From assembly GCA_026119855.1 (NCBI GenBank), contig JAOWBW010001461.1, positions 62,001 through 126,000 on the forward strand: 64,000 nt of DNA, given 5' to 3'. The notes under the pieces were generated by a model that saw only the letters and a program-made list of their open reading frames with translations, was not told where the DNA came from and did not search any database. Each line of letters begins with the position of its first letter. The first letter of the stretch is position 1. Positions 37,401 through 45,892 of this stretch are shown here, one piece after another. The DNA is from Campanula takesimana. Lineage: Eukaryota > Streptophyta > Magnoliopsida > Asterales > Campanulaceae. The position numbers were made by a program, and so were the translations under genes.

Positions 37401-38374
37401 TAAAGCTTTAGCCGGGAAAAACCGTAAACTGCTGCCACAATACGAATCATGATCGATATCATTAATTGTCGTCATTAACCTTATGCATGGGTTTCCGAAA
37501 ACTAAATGTTAATGTATATAAAGTCCCCGAGGAAGATCATTTCATGCGGAGCATTGCAAGAGGTTGGCACAAGACTCTATTGACCAGAATTGACGTCCTC
37601 CCTACCTACCCAAAGTTTCGGGACAACTTTTGATAGTAATAAAGAACAGCCAGATGCGTGATTGTGTTTTAAATTGCAAAGATTTGTTTGGTGCAACTTA
37701 ATGAAATAAACTAACTAAAGACATGTATGCCCAACAGATGGGACAAAATTCAGCTGCTCAATGTTGGAGGCAGTCACTGCTAAACAATCTTCTTCCTTTC
37801 ACAACTTAATTATCACCGCACAACGTTTGCTGCAGTTCATGACTCTGTTCATATACATTCGTCCGGATATGTGACTTGTCGTAGCTAGTTCTTGTTCAAC
37901 CACAATTGCAGAGATTGTAACGAATAAATTGACCTAAATAGCACTGAATTTTTCAATTCATTCAAATCAATGAATCCTACCATCAAACGTAAGTGAATTT
38001 CCCGGGAATGGAAGTTATGAGTAGAGAAAAGTACCTTTGAGGATATAGGCTTGGAGAAGAGTGGGGTCAAGCTGAAGAGCCTTATCACAATCCTTGATTA
38101 CGTGCTTGTGAAGCTCCAATTGACTATAGCAAAACGCTCGATTGCTGAGAAAATTAACAGAGCACGACGCAAATTATCATTTAGAATTCATCAAATGCAT
38201 TAAATTAACTGAATAGAAAAGCAGAAATGAAGAGAAGGAAGTAATTGAGAACCAGATATCCTGAATGACAACAGATTGAGAGAGGAGAGAATCGAGAACG
38301 CGAATAGCCTTGGACCAGTCACGTGTGCTGCAAAACTTGGCGAGTTGAACTCTCTCAGGCACCGTTGACGCCAT
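11084..38374 (-). CDS. SRFR1: SRFR1 orthologue (SUPPRESSOR OF rps4-RLD 1), TPR immune regulator, 1042 aa, 23 exons
   Basis: Arabidopsis SRFR1 is a TPR protein that represses effector-triggered immunity and associates with EDS1, TIR-NLRs such as SNC1 and RPS4, and TCP factors. Here ATG 38374 gives MASTVPERVQLAKFCSTRDW, the expected start. TPR-type helices occupy residues about 1-115 (AIRVLDSLL, AFCYSQLELHKHVIKDC, ALGKKDDALSVWERG). A Ser/Asn-rich linker spans about 125-290. A second TPR array spans about 296-598 (YPEALIGRGTAYAF, GEAWKRRGQARAALGE, EYKRAEEAHMRSIQVD). The C-terminal conserved region runs 599-1042 with EPCDPVVWVNKL and VVGEDFWVATWCNSTA. A hydrophobic stretch at about 958-974 (IGFIVMLGLLLAAN) could touch membrane. 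All exon phases match (3129 nt with stop) and all introns are GT-AG. Length is close to the Arabidopsis protein (about 1050 aa). It appears functional; introns make up almost 90 percent of the gene. Confidence 0.95.
12082..12338. mobile_element. Stowaway MITE in SRFR1 intron 21
   Basis: TA-CTCCCTCCGTCTCATTTATTTTGG at the left; CCAAAAAATATGGGACTGAGGGAG-TA at the right. About 30 bases upstream (12035-12049) an isolated GGGACGGAGGGAGTA end has no partner and is probably a fragment of another copy. Confidence 0.85.
13173..13290 (+). mobile_element. Probable tRNA-derived SINE in SRFR1 intron 20
   Basis: An A-box-like TAGCTCTAGCAGG (13180-13192) and a B box GGTTCAATCCT (13224-13234) are spaced as in tRNA-derived SINEs, with GGTCAGGGGTTCAATCCTCACC around the B box. 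It is antisense to the gene. The 3' end and target duplication are unclear. Confidence 0.5.
13950..13977. repeat. (AC)n microsatellite in SRFR1 intron 18
   Basis: About 13-14 AC units, uninterrupted. Confidence 0.9.
14411..14668. mobile_element. Stowaway MITE in SRFR1 intron 18
   Basis: TA-CTACCTCTGTCCCTAAATGAGTGTC against GACACTCATTTAGGGACAGAGGGAG-TA. A second GACACTCATTTAGGGAC copy lies at about 14609-14625, just inside the right end. Confidence 0.85.
16019..16224. mobile_element. Stowaway MITE in SRFR1 intron 16
   Basis: TA-CTCCCCCAGTCCCATACTTATCGC against GCAATAAGTATGGGAAGGAGGGAG-TA, about 206 bp. Confidence 0.85.
17275..17291. repeat. Poly-G run (17 G) in SRFR1 intron 14
   Basis: Seventeen consecutive G on the plus strand, so C on the transcribed sense strand, about 60 bp into intron 14. 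TG-rich sequence follows at 17335-17357. Confidence 0.9.
17414..17753. mobile_element. Stowaway MITE with tandemly duplicated right end, SRFR1 intron 14
   Basis: The left end TA-CTCCCTCCGTTTCATGTGAATTGAGAC pairs with GTCTCAATTCACATGAAACGGAGGGAG-TA ending at 17696. The last 57 bp are repeated, giving a second identical terminus that ends at 17753. Confidence 0.85.
18655..18833. mobile_element. Stowaway MITE in SRFR1 intron 14
   Basis: TA-CTCCCTCCATCCCAAAATGATCTTC against GAAGATCATTTCCTGACAGATGGAG-TA, about 179 bp. Confidence 0.8.
19259..19315 (+). other. tRNA-like A-box/B-box module inside the hAT MITE
   Basis: CAGCTCAGCTGGTAAA resembles a pol III A box and GGTTCAAGCCC a B box, about 30 bases apart as in tRNA genes. 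The cloverleaf arms do not close well, so this is not a working tRNA gene. Confidence 0.6.
19328..19582. mobile_element. Stowaway MITE nested in the hAT MITE
   Basis: TA-CTCCCTCCGTCTCGCTATGTTTTGCC against GGCCAAACAGTGAGACGGAGGGAG-TA. The interior is close to the copy at 12082-12338. Confidence 0.87.
22388..22480. repeat. (GA)n microsatellite
   Basis: About 90 bp of GA/GAAA units within the 3' UTR of the RTE LINE. Confidence 0.9.
22539..24140 (-). pseudogene. RTE reverse transcriptase, one internal stop
   Basis: Readable reverse transcriptase motifs in order: AVGPDGIPIEVW, CANYRGI, FGFMPGRSTMDAIY, VFIDLEKAYDKVPRE (first catalytic Asp), GVHQGSALSPFLFALIMDE and MLFADDIVL (the FADD catalytic pair). 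The C-terminal thumb/tail follows with YRTAIRPALLYGTECW, RMLRWMCGHTRKDR and RWFGHVRRRP. A single stop at 23151-23153 separates the parts and the frame otherwise stays open to 22539. The endonuclease domain is absent. Catalytic residues are intact but the element is truncated and cannot move by itself. Confidence 0.9.
24903..25341. mobile_element. hAT MITE (TAGGGATGGCAA family), SRFR1 intron 11
   Basis: The ends TTAGGAATGGTAATTAGCC and CGACTCGTTGCCATCCCTA lie between direct repeats ATCCCTAT (24895-24902 and 25342-25349). It is about 439 bp and the same family as 39467-39903 in opposite orientation. GGGTCGGGT/ACCCGACC words fill the subterminal parts. Confidence 0.8.
25398..25645. mobile_element. 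Degraded Stowaway MITE, SRFR1 intron 11
   Basis: CTCCCGCTGTCCCAAAAGACTGTCGTAC against AAGTTTTGGGATGGAGGAAG. The right-hand TA is lost. Confidence 0.6.
26072..26249. mobile_element. Left part of a Stowaway MITE cut by the hAT composite
   Basis: It starts TA-CTCCCTCCGTCCCATAACAAAGTAC and contains the typical GGGACCCACATGTCATACTC interior. It stops at 26249, where the hAT terminus begins. No right end was found beyond 31613. Confidence 0.75.
26639..28609 (-). pseudogene. hAT transposase, left arm (minus strand)
   Basis: From 28609 downwards: a BED-type zinc finger (AECKICKIHLVRPSKGTSHF with a following HIENHE), the block FNNFRKALNPGFQLMGRKTI, catalytic-region motifs CLTADAWKATHNYS and EGKFFHVGCECHVINLCVRD, then LSGTYYPTSHLLCHELYMLS and the C-terminal dimerisation signature SSVTSESAFSATGRVV (about 26890-26945). 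Frame shifts and stops occur between each block (about 28140, 27730 and 27330), so no functional protein is made. Confidence 0.88.
28675..31020 (+). pseudogene. hAT transposase, right arm (plus strand)
   Basis: It starts inside the zinc finger (GGTACCTCTCACTTGAAACA), so the first 60 or so residues present in the left arm are missing. Then FNTFGKALSPGFQPMGRKTV, an interrupting MITE at 29076-29584, HVRCACHVISLCVRDLL-like sequence near 29815-29860, LLGTYYPTIHLLCLELYMLS (about 30170-30230) and an open C-terminal part with a SAFSAAGRVV-type dimerisation motif (30810-30850). Its stops differ from those of the left arm, so the arms decayed separately. Confidence 0.85.
29076..29584. mobile_element. 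MITE with 8-bp TSD inside the right hAT arm
   Basis: The ends CATAGTTATTAAAGG and CCTTTAATAACTATG are perfect inverted repeats. CATTGGAT lies at 29068-29075 and 29585-29592. Subterminal parts are rich in CCTAGGCGC and GTGCCCGGAGC. The 8-bp duplication suggests hAT origin. It disrupts the transposase reading frame between ITAHW and the following sequence. Confidence 0.87.
31614..32254. other. Unassigned part of SRFR1 intron 11
   Basis: 31614-31740 is GC-rich (CCGCCGTCGGTTAGTGATGG) without a recognisable protein. 31854-31926 holds a 37-bp sequence (ATAACTTTTGGAAAATTACA...) twice in tandem. The rest is AT-rich intron. Confidence 0.4.
33226..33470. mobile_element. Diverged Stowaway MITE, SRFR1 intron 7
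   Basis: TA-CTCCATGCGCCCCAGAAGG against CTCTCTAGGGCAGAGGAG-TA, with internal inverted arms around TTTGACCAAAAACTGTATG. Confidence 0.65.
34284..34346 (-). mobile_element. 3' tail fragment of an RTE LINE, SRFR1 intron 6
   Basis: On the minus strand: CATGTTAGCTCTCAAATCAT, then TTTGGAACTTAGGCTTTG and (TTG)n. It is the same 3' terminus as the RTE at 22298 with several substitutions. Confidence 0.75.
35015..35072. repeat. 30-bp tandem duplication, SRFR1 intron 6
   Basis: AGGTATTTTATTACTTTGCT...CACACACTT is followed at once by AGGTATTTAATTACTTTGCT...CAGACACTT. Confidence 0.75.
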
Positions 38375-38722
38375 GAACAACGGATCGGAAGTTGGCCGGA
38401 GAATTTGTGTGGGGGGTAACAGATCGGAGGAGGGGTAGAAATGGGAAAGAGAGGTGAAGAGAAAGCGTTGAAAGGATGGACGGTAAGATTGGGTGGATGG
38501 GATTAGATTTAGATTAGTAGATTATAGGGGTAATTAGAGTTTACAGGTGTTACTAAAAAGGGTGAAAAGGAAAGAGGGGGATAGTGAGGTGGAAGCTTTT
38601 GTCAGTCATACACTCGCATTGATGACTTAGGTTAACGACTTTTGTTGCCCAGTGAGCTGAAAACGGACCGAGGGCTTGCTAGCGTTGTTGGGCTCGTTAC
38701 ATTTTCTTATTGTTTTCTTTAA
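38375..38722 (-). promoter_or_regulatory. SRFR1: SRFR1 5' UTR and proximal promoter region
   Basis: About 350 bp of non-repetitive DNA lie between the SRFR1 ATG and the first upstream transposon. It is purine/pyrimidine-skewed (CT-rich on the sense strand at 38400-38470), common for plant 5' UTRs. No TATA box or start site can be assigned with confidence. Confidence 0.4.
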
Positions 38723-39427
38723 GACCATCCACACTGCAAATCCACTTTCATTCCCTACTTTTAACACTCCACCTCGTCTTCTCTCTCATCCACCTAAGAC
38801 CATTTACAATGGTCGTTTAACACACTTGTTTAATGGCATTCACAAAAAAAGTTTTGGTTTGATTGCTACAATGGTTTGTTTAATGAGTGTGTGTGAACTG
38901 TTTGGTTGAATGAAGTAAACAATTGTGAATGCAGAATGGTCGAGTCCTTTCTGCCACGTGGCGAGGCGTGATTCGGTCGCCATGGAGAGTGGATGACACG
39001 CGCGCTTGACTTGGTTGAAGGCAAAAGCCGCTTGGCTTTTTTTTTTTTGATTTTTTGTGGTGTCGCCAAGTGTCGGCACATGATTGGCTGGCCATATTTT
39101 TTACTTTTATCCAAATTATTTGAGCTCAAATATTTCACATAAAATATTTTAATTAAATTTTTTTTTACACCAAAATTTCTAAAAAAAAATCTCTTTAAAT
39201 TGACGTAAGTTTCATTGTATTTGGATAAAAAAAAATAAAAAAAAAAATTTAAATGGTGGGGTATAGGATGATGAGTGAGAAAAGTGTTGAATGGAGATTA
39301 AACAAACCATTGTAGGTGTAAAAATTGAATGAGTGTTGAATGGATTAGTTGGATGAGAGAGAAGATGATGTGGAGTGATAAAGTGGGTATTGAATGGGAA
39401 AGTTTGGTTTAACCATTGTGCATGGTC
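38723..39427. mobile_element. Tourist-like (PIF/Harbinger) non-autonomous element, 705 bp
   Basis: It starts GACCATCCACACTGCAAAT and ends ACCATTGTGCATGGTC, flanked by TAA at 38720-38722 and 39428-39430, the 3-bp PIF/Harbinger target duplication. Long inverted ends (about 110-130 bp) share CACTCCACNTCNTCTTCTCTCTCATCCA. The inner end (GGTGGGGTATAGGATGATGAG) resembles sequence at 39940-39970 next to the PIF transposase. Confidence 0.75.
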
Positions 39428-39466
39428 TAATAATTCAACTACCTATTCATTTAACCACCCTACAAT

Positions 39467-39903
39467 TAGGGATGGCAACGTGTCGGGTTCGGGGCGGGTT
39501 TCGTCAAAACCGAATCAGACCCTAATGTCAAAAGGAGGGACCCGAAGGCAAGGAAACCTGATCCGACCCGAAGCGTGATAAATTATAAAAAATTTATCTC
39601 ATATTTGCTTAGGCCCAATCTATGTATAAGCTTAAATTTTAATTAGTTATAAAATTAGTTTAAAATCATCAAACCTCACTAAAAACAACTATAAAAATAA
39701 ATTGAACAAAATATAACATACGATATGATTAACTAACATAATATCTTGACTTTGTACATGAAGGTGCGGGTCGGGTCGGATCACGACAGGTCAATATCAA
39801 AACCCGAACCCGACCCTAACCCGCTCGGGTCATGAAAATTGCAACCCGAACCCTACTTTTTCGGTGCGGATCGCCTTCGGGTTCGGTCAAATTGCCATCC
39901 CTA
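39467..39903. mobile_element. hAT MITE (TAGGGATGGCAA family), perfect 8-bp TSD
   Basis: TAGGGATGGCAACGTGTCGGG at the left and CGGTCAAATTGCCATCCCTA at the right. Identical CCTACAAT lies at 39459-39466 and 39904-39911. It inserted into what appears to be the terminal repeat of the neighbouring PIF/Harbinger element. Confidence 0.9.
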
Positions 39904-40218
39904 CCTACAATGGTTAGATTAAAATTAAATTCATCTCCCTCCCAACTCATCATTCTATACCCCACCACTTTTATTTTATTTTTATTCTTTATTTTTATGA
40001 TTAGTAAAATAATAATAATTATTATTATTATTTATAATTTAAAAAATATTTCACACTTAATTGATTTTTTATAATTGTAATTAAATAAATACGAGAAATG
40101 ATGATAATTATTATTAAAAATAAGAAAAGTTACAATAAACTTAGCTCGCGACACAAGTAATGAAAGACGAATAAGCATACGACACAGACTCGACTCACAC
40201 TATAATAAAATTATTAAA

Positions 40219-43200
40219 TCACGCATTTCCGAAATTTGTCCATATGTGCTTGACTAGATCCTTCTGCAATTTTTAATGAGCTCTTGGATCACGGAATTCT
40301 GATCTAGCACGTATATGATCTGCAAATACAGGTAATACCTCAGTCGAGAATGGTTGTTGTGTACTAGTTCCACTTGCCTCGGATTGATCCTGATAGTCAA
40401 GCCAATTCTTAGAATATGTATCCCGTTCATCCTCAACAATCATATTATGTAATATGATACATGACATCATGATGATAGCCAAGTCGTCTATCTCCCACAT
40501 TCGACTGGTTCTCGAATGATTTTAAATCGAGCTTGGAGCACTCCAAATGCACGTTCTATATCCTTCCGACATCTCTCCTAAAATTTTGCAAATAACTTAT
40601 CTTCTTCACTTTGATGAAGTCGAACTGATTTGACGAAAGTCGGATAAGAAGGGTAGATACAGTCAGCAAGATAATCCGTCATATTGTACGGACGTTGATT
40701 CACAAAGAAATTGACTCGTGGAGTATTTCCTTGTTGAAGATCATCGAACACTGGCGATCGGTCCAGATCCATAAATCATGAGTGGCAACTACTTCAAGAA
40801 TAACCGTGGTGGTTCCCTTATCACCTGTAACGCCCATCCTTATTCTTGTTAAATATTTGACTTGCTTGTTAAATTCTTGAACTTGCATATTATGTGCTAG
40901 TTTTACTTGGGTTAATTTCTTAACTGCTTTAGAATATTAAGGTGGTTAAATGTCTAGTTTTGACTTTTGGGTCATTTGTGAAAATATGACTTTAGGGTCC
41001 TTTTTGTTAAAAGTGAAACTTGAGGGCCTTCTTGGTCATTTCTTGAAAGTTGAAAAGGATAAACTTGTTTGCCTTCTTCTTCTCTGAGTCATTTCCCCCA
41101 AAATTCTTTACGTTCTTCCTCTGTCTCAGAAAGCTAGGGTTTAGGGTTTACCCTATTCTCGACTCCTCGAGTTTAATTATCCCTCTGTTCTTGATTCTGA
41201 TCCCGGATAAATATTCGTGGCGTTGAATAGAGCGTTTCCTGCCGAACAGAAATTTGTTTGGGTAACTTTGATTTCGGACTAGGTAAGTTATTCGCTTCCC
41301 CTTGCTTGTAATAGCATGCATATATGTTATTCCTGATACTTGTGCTTGTCAATTTCATGTTTAGGGTAAATTTTGTGATACTTGTAATTTTGGGACAAAT
41401 GGAGTATTAACCTACTGTGTAAAATGATGAAAGAAACTTGAAAGTAATGGTTTGAGCTTGTTTAGTTTGTTAGTATGTTAGTAGAAAGTATACTCCTACA
41501 CTTGGGACGGAGAATTCTTAACCTGGGAAAGAATTGTGCATTTGCGCCCTAGTGTGCGACCGCACAAATACCTTATGCGACCGCACAAGCTATCAGAAGA
41601 AATTCCATACGAAATGTCTTTTTTGGGCGACCGCCCATATTCCCTTGCGCGGCCGCACACCTGCCCGGATGAACAAAAGTCTTGAATAAAGTTTGATTAA
41701 GTTAGACTCAATCCTAGTTAAGGTAAATAGCCTTAATATAAGATGTCCTACCAATGTTTGTGCACCTTAGGGGCATTAGAACAAAGTCTTGGACTTGAAC
41801 ATCCTAAGAATAGGATCAAGAACTTGTAAGAGTAAAATGTATAACTCTTATACATGCTTGAATGTCCAAAGAATTGGAATTATAACTTGAAGTATAAGAC
41901 AATAAAATCTTGTACATGACTTGAACATCCAAATAATTGGATTAAGACTTGAATATAAGATGATAAAATCTTGTACATGACTTGACACCAATACATGTGT
42001 ATGGTAAGGAATTTGAAAGTGCTAAGAACAAGCACTAACGTGTATGAGACATGCTCTTGATGTGTATGTGCAAACATTGCATATAGCTACTTGATAATAA
42101 TGTGACTTCTTGATTACTTGAAGCATGTTTCTTGATGAGCTAGTCCACTACTTTTGGATTAGTTCTACTCTCGTAGTTCAAGTAAATACCCACTTGTGCA
42201 TTCTTGTGTGAGTCCAGCTGGTCCTTGCTTGTTCGGAGGTATATAGGTTCACGCTTATCATGAGGCTTGGGCCAAAGTGATAATCGGGGATCTATGTATC
42301 TGCGCTTGACCCCTTACTACAGGCCATAGTAAGGGCATAGCTTCCTTTGTTAGAGCAATACGCCTGATAAAAGTGAATGCTAAACTCGTGAACACCTCGT
42401 GAATCTTGATCTTGGGAATGACACTGGTTACCGGGTCTTCTTATATATACTACATAAGCAGTTTCTTGATATTGATCGTGATTGTCACAAGTAATACAAG
42501 CTACGACAACAATGGTATTCTTGGGAGGGATAAGGAAGGAAACAATATCTTTTATAACGTGCTAGCTTAGCCTTATGTGCTACTTGCTCTCATATACTTG
42601 TTACTTGATGATACTTGATACATGATTGCTTGAGTATCTACTTGAATTGCATGATAACATGTCATGTAGTTGCATCTAATAGCTTACTGAGATTTATCTC
42701 ACCCCGTTCCTTGTTTATTTGTTTTCTTTAGATCAAAGGAAGGCTAGTGGTAGTGCGCAGTGAGGCTCGACATAGATGGGAGCTACGCAGGTGGTTATTC
42801 TTTTGGGGATCGTGGTCCTTTTACATTTTGGTGAGGACGATGTATTATGGGTTATGTAACTCCTTATTTTGGGGTAGACAATCTTGTATAGTACTTGTTG
42901 TCTCTAGACATCTTGTAATGCCAGCATATGTGCTAGGCATGTTTCCGATGTGTATAATCATGTTTGGTTTAAATTTTCTTGTTTAGAACTCGTGGTGTGA
43001 GCTATCTTAGCTCCTTACTCTAGAGTATATATATCATGTCAGTTTGTTATAAACAGTTGTCATCCAGTTTCTTGTTAGTTTCTTGATTCTTGTTATTCAC
43101 GCGCATCCATGTTCGAGGTTCTATTAGGGGATCCCGGGACCTGGGGGCGTGTCATCACCTCTAGTAAATTGACATTCCCAAGCAGTAGGACAGTTTTTCC

Positions 43201-43772
43201 ATTCCCAGTGCATGCAATCAATACTCACGATCATCCCTGGGAACCCCCGCTTCTCACTAACTGCAACTATTTTTTGCAGGTCATCTTCGTTTGGGGCTCT
43301 CAAGTACTCTTGCTCATACAATTGAATGACCCCCATGCAAAATCGACGTAACGTCTCCAATGCTGTAGAGCTTCCTATTTTTATGTACTCATCAATAGCA
43401 TCGGCGGACATACCATATGCTAACATTCGCATGGTTGTTGTACATTTTGCTAATGAAGATAGGCCTTCTTTGCCGACAGCATCGAATCTTTGTGTGTATT
43501 AGTTGTCATGGCTTGATAGGTCCGCGACGATTCGAATGAATACATGTTTCTGCATCCGATATCGTCGGCGAAAAAAATCTTTGTACCTAGCATTTTCGGA
43601 AAAGTAGTCGTCGACCAGGCTCTTATTGTGCAAAGCGGGATCTCTTTTGAAATATTTTCTCGTTTTTTTTCTGTGTATCTCTTTCACAAAACCGGTTGAC
43701 AATAAACCTCTCCTCAAATTCATATTGCCTTTTGTAGGCTTCGATATCAAAAGGAAATCCGGATGGATCCAT
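40219..43772 (-). pseudogene. PIF/Harbinger DDE transposase, split by a solo LTR
   Basis: It starts MDPSGFPFDIEAYKRQYEFE at 43772. It shows RRYRMQKHVFIRIVADL and VGKEGLSSLAKCTTTMRMLA, then GFPGMIVSIDCMHWEWKNCP with the first catalytic Asp, and reaches WECQFTRG at about 43160, where a 2.3 kb LTR intervenes. It resumes at 40820 with DKGTTTVILEVVATHDLWIW, then DRSPVFDDL, CRKDIERAFGVLQARFKII (catalytic Glu region) and ILHNMIVEDERD. A frame shift near 43640, stops at about 43500 and 40580, a deletion around the second Asp, and the LTR make it non-functional. The family is DDE_Tnp_4; ALP1 and HARBI1 are domesticated relatives. Confidence 0.88.
40826..43154. mobile_element. Solo LTR, 2329 bp, probably Gypsy-type
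   Basis: It begins TGTAACGCCCATCC and ends GGGGGCGTGTCA (TG...CA). Identical 5-bp TCACC lies at 40821-40825 and 43155-43159. No gag or pol coding sequence and no second LTR are present, so this is a recombined solo LTR. It interrupts the PIF transposase gene between the codons for RG and DKG. About 41540-41670 carries a cluster of GCGACCGC words. Confidence 0.85.
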
Positions 43773-43776
43773 TGAT

Positions 43777-43864
43777 TTAGGAAGAAGGAAAGGAGGGAGT
43801 GTTTGATGTAGGAAGAAGGAAAGGAGAGAGTGTTTGATGTAGGAAGAAGGAAAGGAAAGAGTGT
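43777..43864. repeat. Three tandem units of about 30 bp
   Basis: TAGGAAGAAGGAAAGGAGGGAGTG... is repeated from 43779, 43809 and 43840, in the leader of the PIF transposase. Confidence 0.8.
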
Positions 43865-44270
43865 TATTTATAAGAAATTGAGTGGTTGAGGTTGATGGAC
43901 TTGAAGTGAGAATTAAATCGAGTTTATTAAAGGATAACGATTGGATTCAAGTTGAGTGGTCGAAATTGACGAACTCCAATAATAAAATTAAATAGATTTA
44001 ACTAAAAGATAAAGTTATATACTGAAAATCTTTAAAGTAGTACATCATTGCAAAAAACCGACATAAAAGCTAGAAAAAAAACACATTAAAGTTGTACATA
44101 ATTGCAGAAAGATGACATAAAGCTAGAAAACACACATTCAAGCAGAAAAATTAATTGCCACACAGCTCGGCAGTCAACTGATCAAAAAGCTGTTTCTGAT
44201 GATCCTCGAGATGCTCCTTCTCACTTAACTCATACCATATTTTCATATTTTTAGCCCGAGTCTTGTCAAG

Positions 44271-45654
44271 TGATGGACGAATTTATACATATATTATCTC
44301 TACATATTTGTGTTGGTTTGAGTGTCTTTTTAATGTAATTTAGACTAGTTTTGTGTAAGTTTTGGTTTTTATTCATTTGAGGAACTTTGTGAGAAAGGGT
44401 GTAATTTGGAGCACTTTTGAGTGTGTTTTGTAAATTGCAAAGTCCGAGGGCCAAAGTCAAAGTCGGCTGAACCAGCATTAAGGTCAAGGCAGTATTCAAA
44501 AAAGTCAACAGAAGAAGAATCGGGCAAAACATGAAAAAAAAAAAGAAAAAAAAGGAAGCGAGCGACCGCTCAACCAAGACCAGGCGACCGCCCAGATCAA
44601 GCGCCCGCGCGCACCAGACTGAGCGCCCGTGTGAATTAAAGTGAGAAAAAGACCCCGCGCTCTGTCCATTCAAGCGCCCGCGTGCCCATAGGCGGGCGGC
44701 CGCCCGGTGTCTGCGCAGAGAAATCCGAAATTTACTAAATGTCCAATATTTTGCAATCTCTTCCTAATTTTTGGACTCCTCTCTCTCATGTATAAATAGT
44801 TGAGTATCAGATCTGTTTAGGGATCCTCTCTTTTTAGGCTTTCTTTAGTTTTATTCAAGGTTTTCAAGTGTAAACAAGATTCAAGGATTATTCATCATTC
44901 AAGCGATTATCCAGGTTTTATGTATCTAAACTTAATTCTTGTGATTCTTGCTATGGATATGCGTAGCTAAGTTATTTGTTCATGGATTGGGTGTAGTAAC
45001 TATCAAATCTCTATGCTAATTAGGGTTTAATTAATATTAATCTTGTTCTTGTTCATAAGAATAGAATTTAATTCGTTTAAAGATTTCAACCTTATAGGTA
45101 GATATTGTTGGTCTTTACATCATCTTGGTATAGATTATTGCACTAGCGTGGATAATTTATATATTGAAAAAGTATTCTTGTGATTAGATTTAATTAAAGA
45201 CCTAGCGGAAATCAAAAGAGTCTAAAATCAATTGTTCTTTGGAACTTAATAAATTGGTTTTGATGTGTTGTTGACCTTGCGGAATTCATCACATAGAGAT
45301 AATAATAGGGTTGCAATCCGGTGACCAGACCGTCCCAACTCTTAAATAAGTGAACGATTTCTTGAACAAGTTTAATTATCTTTTTAATATAATAGCATAG
45401 AGAGGAGATAGTTATGAACCCCAATCTGTGAATCTTTGTCATCTTGATTTAATCTTTGCTTGAATTTAGTTTATTTTCAGTTTTAATTAGTTAATAAAAA
45501 TCAAATCAAAACCCCCATCTTGTTACTTTTACACCAATTAAATAAGCTTGTATTTCCACCAAGTCCTTGTGGTTCGACCCTTACTTTTGTACACTGCTAC
45601 TCCGGTACTTGTGCACTTGCAAGGTATTTTATTACAAGTGGATTTTGTCCATCA
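44271..45654 (+). repeat. 5' LTR of the gag-protease element
   Basis: 1384 bp, TG...CA. An A-tract at about 44534-44555 is followed by a GC-rich cluster (44565-44715) of GCGACCGCCCA / GCGCCCGCG words. CATGTATAAATAGT at about 44787-44800 is a plausible TATA box, giving transcription from about 44820. Confidence 0.92.
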
Positions 45655-45660
45655 AGTTTT

Positions 45661-45678
45661 TGGCGCCGTTACCGGGGA
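45661..45678 (+). promoter_or_regulatory. Primer-binding site
   Basis: TGGCGCCGTTACCGGGGA lies 6 bp after the 5' LTR. It matches the widespread plant Gypsy site attributed to tRNA-Asp, with A for G at one position. Confidence 0.85.
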
Positions 45679-45892
45679 CTTGTTCAGATTTACAAGTTGA
45701 TTTAAGCGGTGTATGTTTGGTAGACGTTCACTGGATCCCTAGTTGGTCCCGTTGAACGATAATATTGACAGACTTGAAAGAGGCATTCCCTCTAATAGTG
45801 AGTCTGAATCGGAAGCTTCTGTCACTGAGACAGGGGTAGTGTTGAGTGAGTTGGAAACTTCTTCCACCGAGGGAGAATAGGTTGTGGAAGGG

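Larger units (their letters stand above)
32255..38374 (-). other. SRFR1: SRFR1 exons 1-11 (N-terminal TPR half)
   Basis: Exons in transcript order: 38253-38374, 38035-38144, 36540-37192, 36068-36112, 35734-35835, 35580-35660, 33693-33759, 32845-32945, 32607-32714, 32435-32505, 32255-32311. Exon 3 (653 nt) encodes the Ser/Asn-rich linker. Most of the others are 45-110 nt and encode TPR helices. Exon 11 ends within an Arg codon (AG|G) shared with exon 12, 10.6 kb away. Confidence 0.93.

Noticed and set aside
41500..41680. CRISPR-like array in the GCGACCGC cluster
   Set aside because: The repeats are short, irregularly spaced and imperfect, and sit inside a plant LTR.
44266..44673. 135-139-residue minus-strand frames, also at 49697-50120
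   Set aside because: The same sequence occurs twice because it lies in the two LTRs; the frame runs through the A-tract and GC cluster and has no domain.
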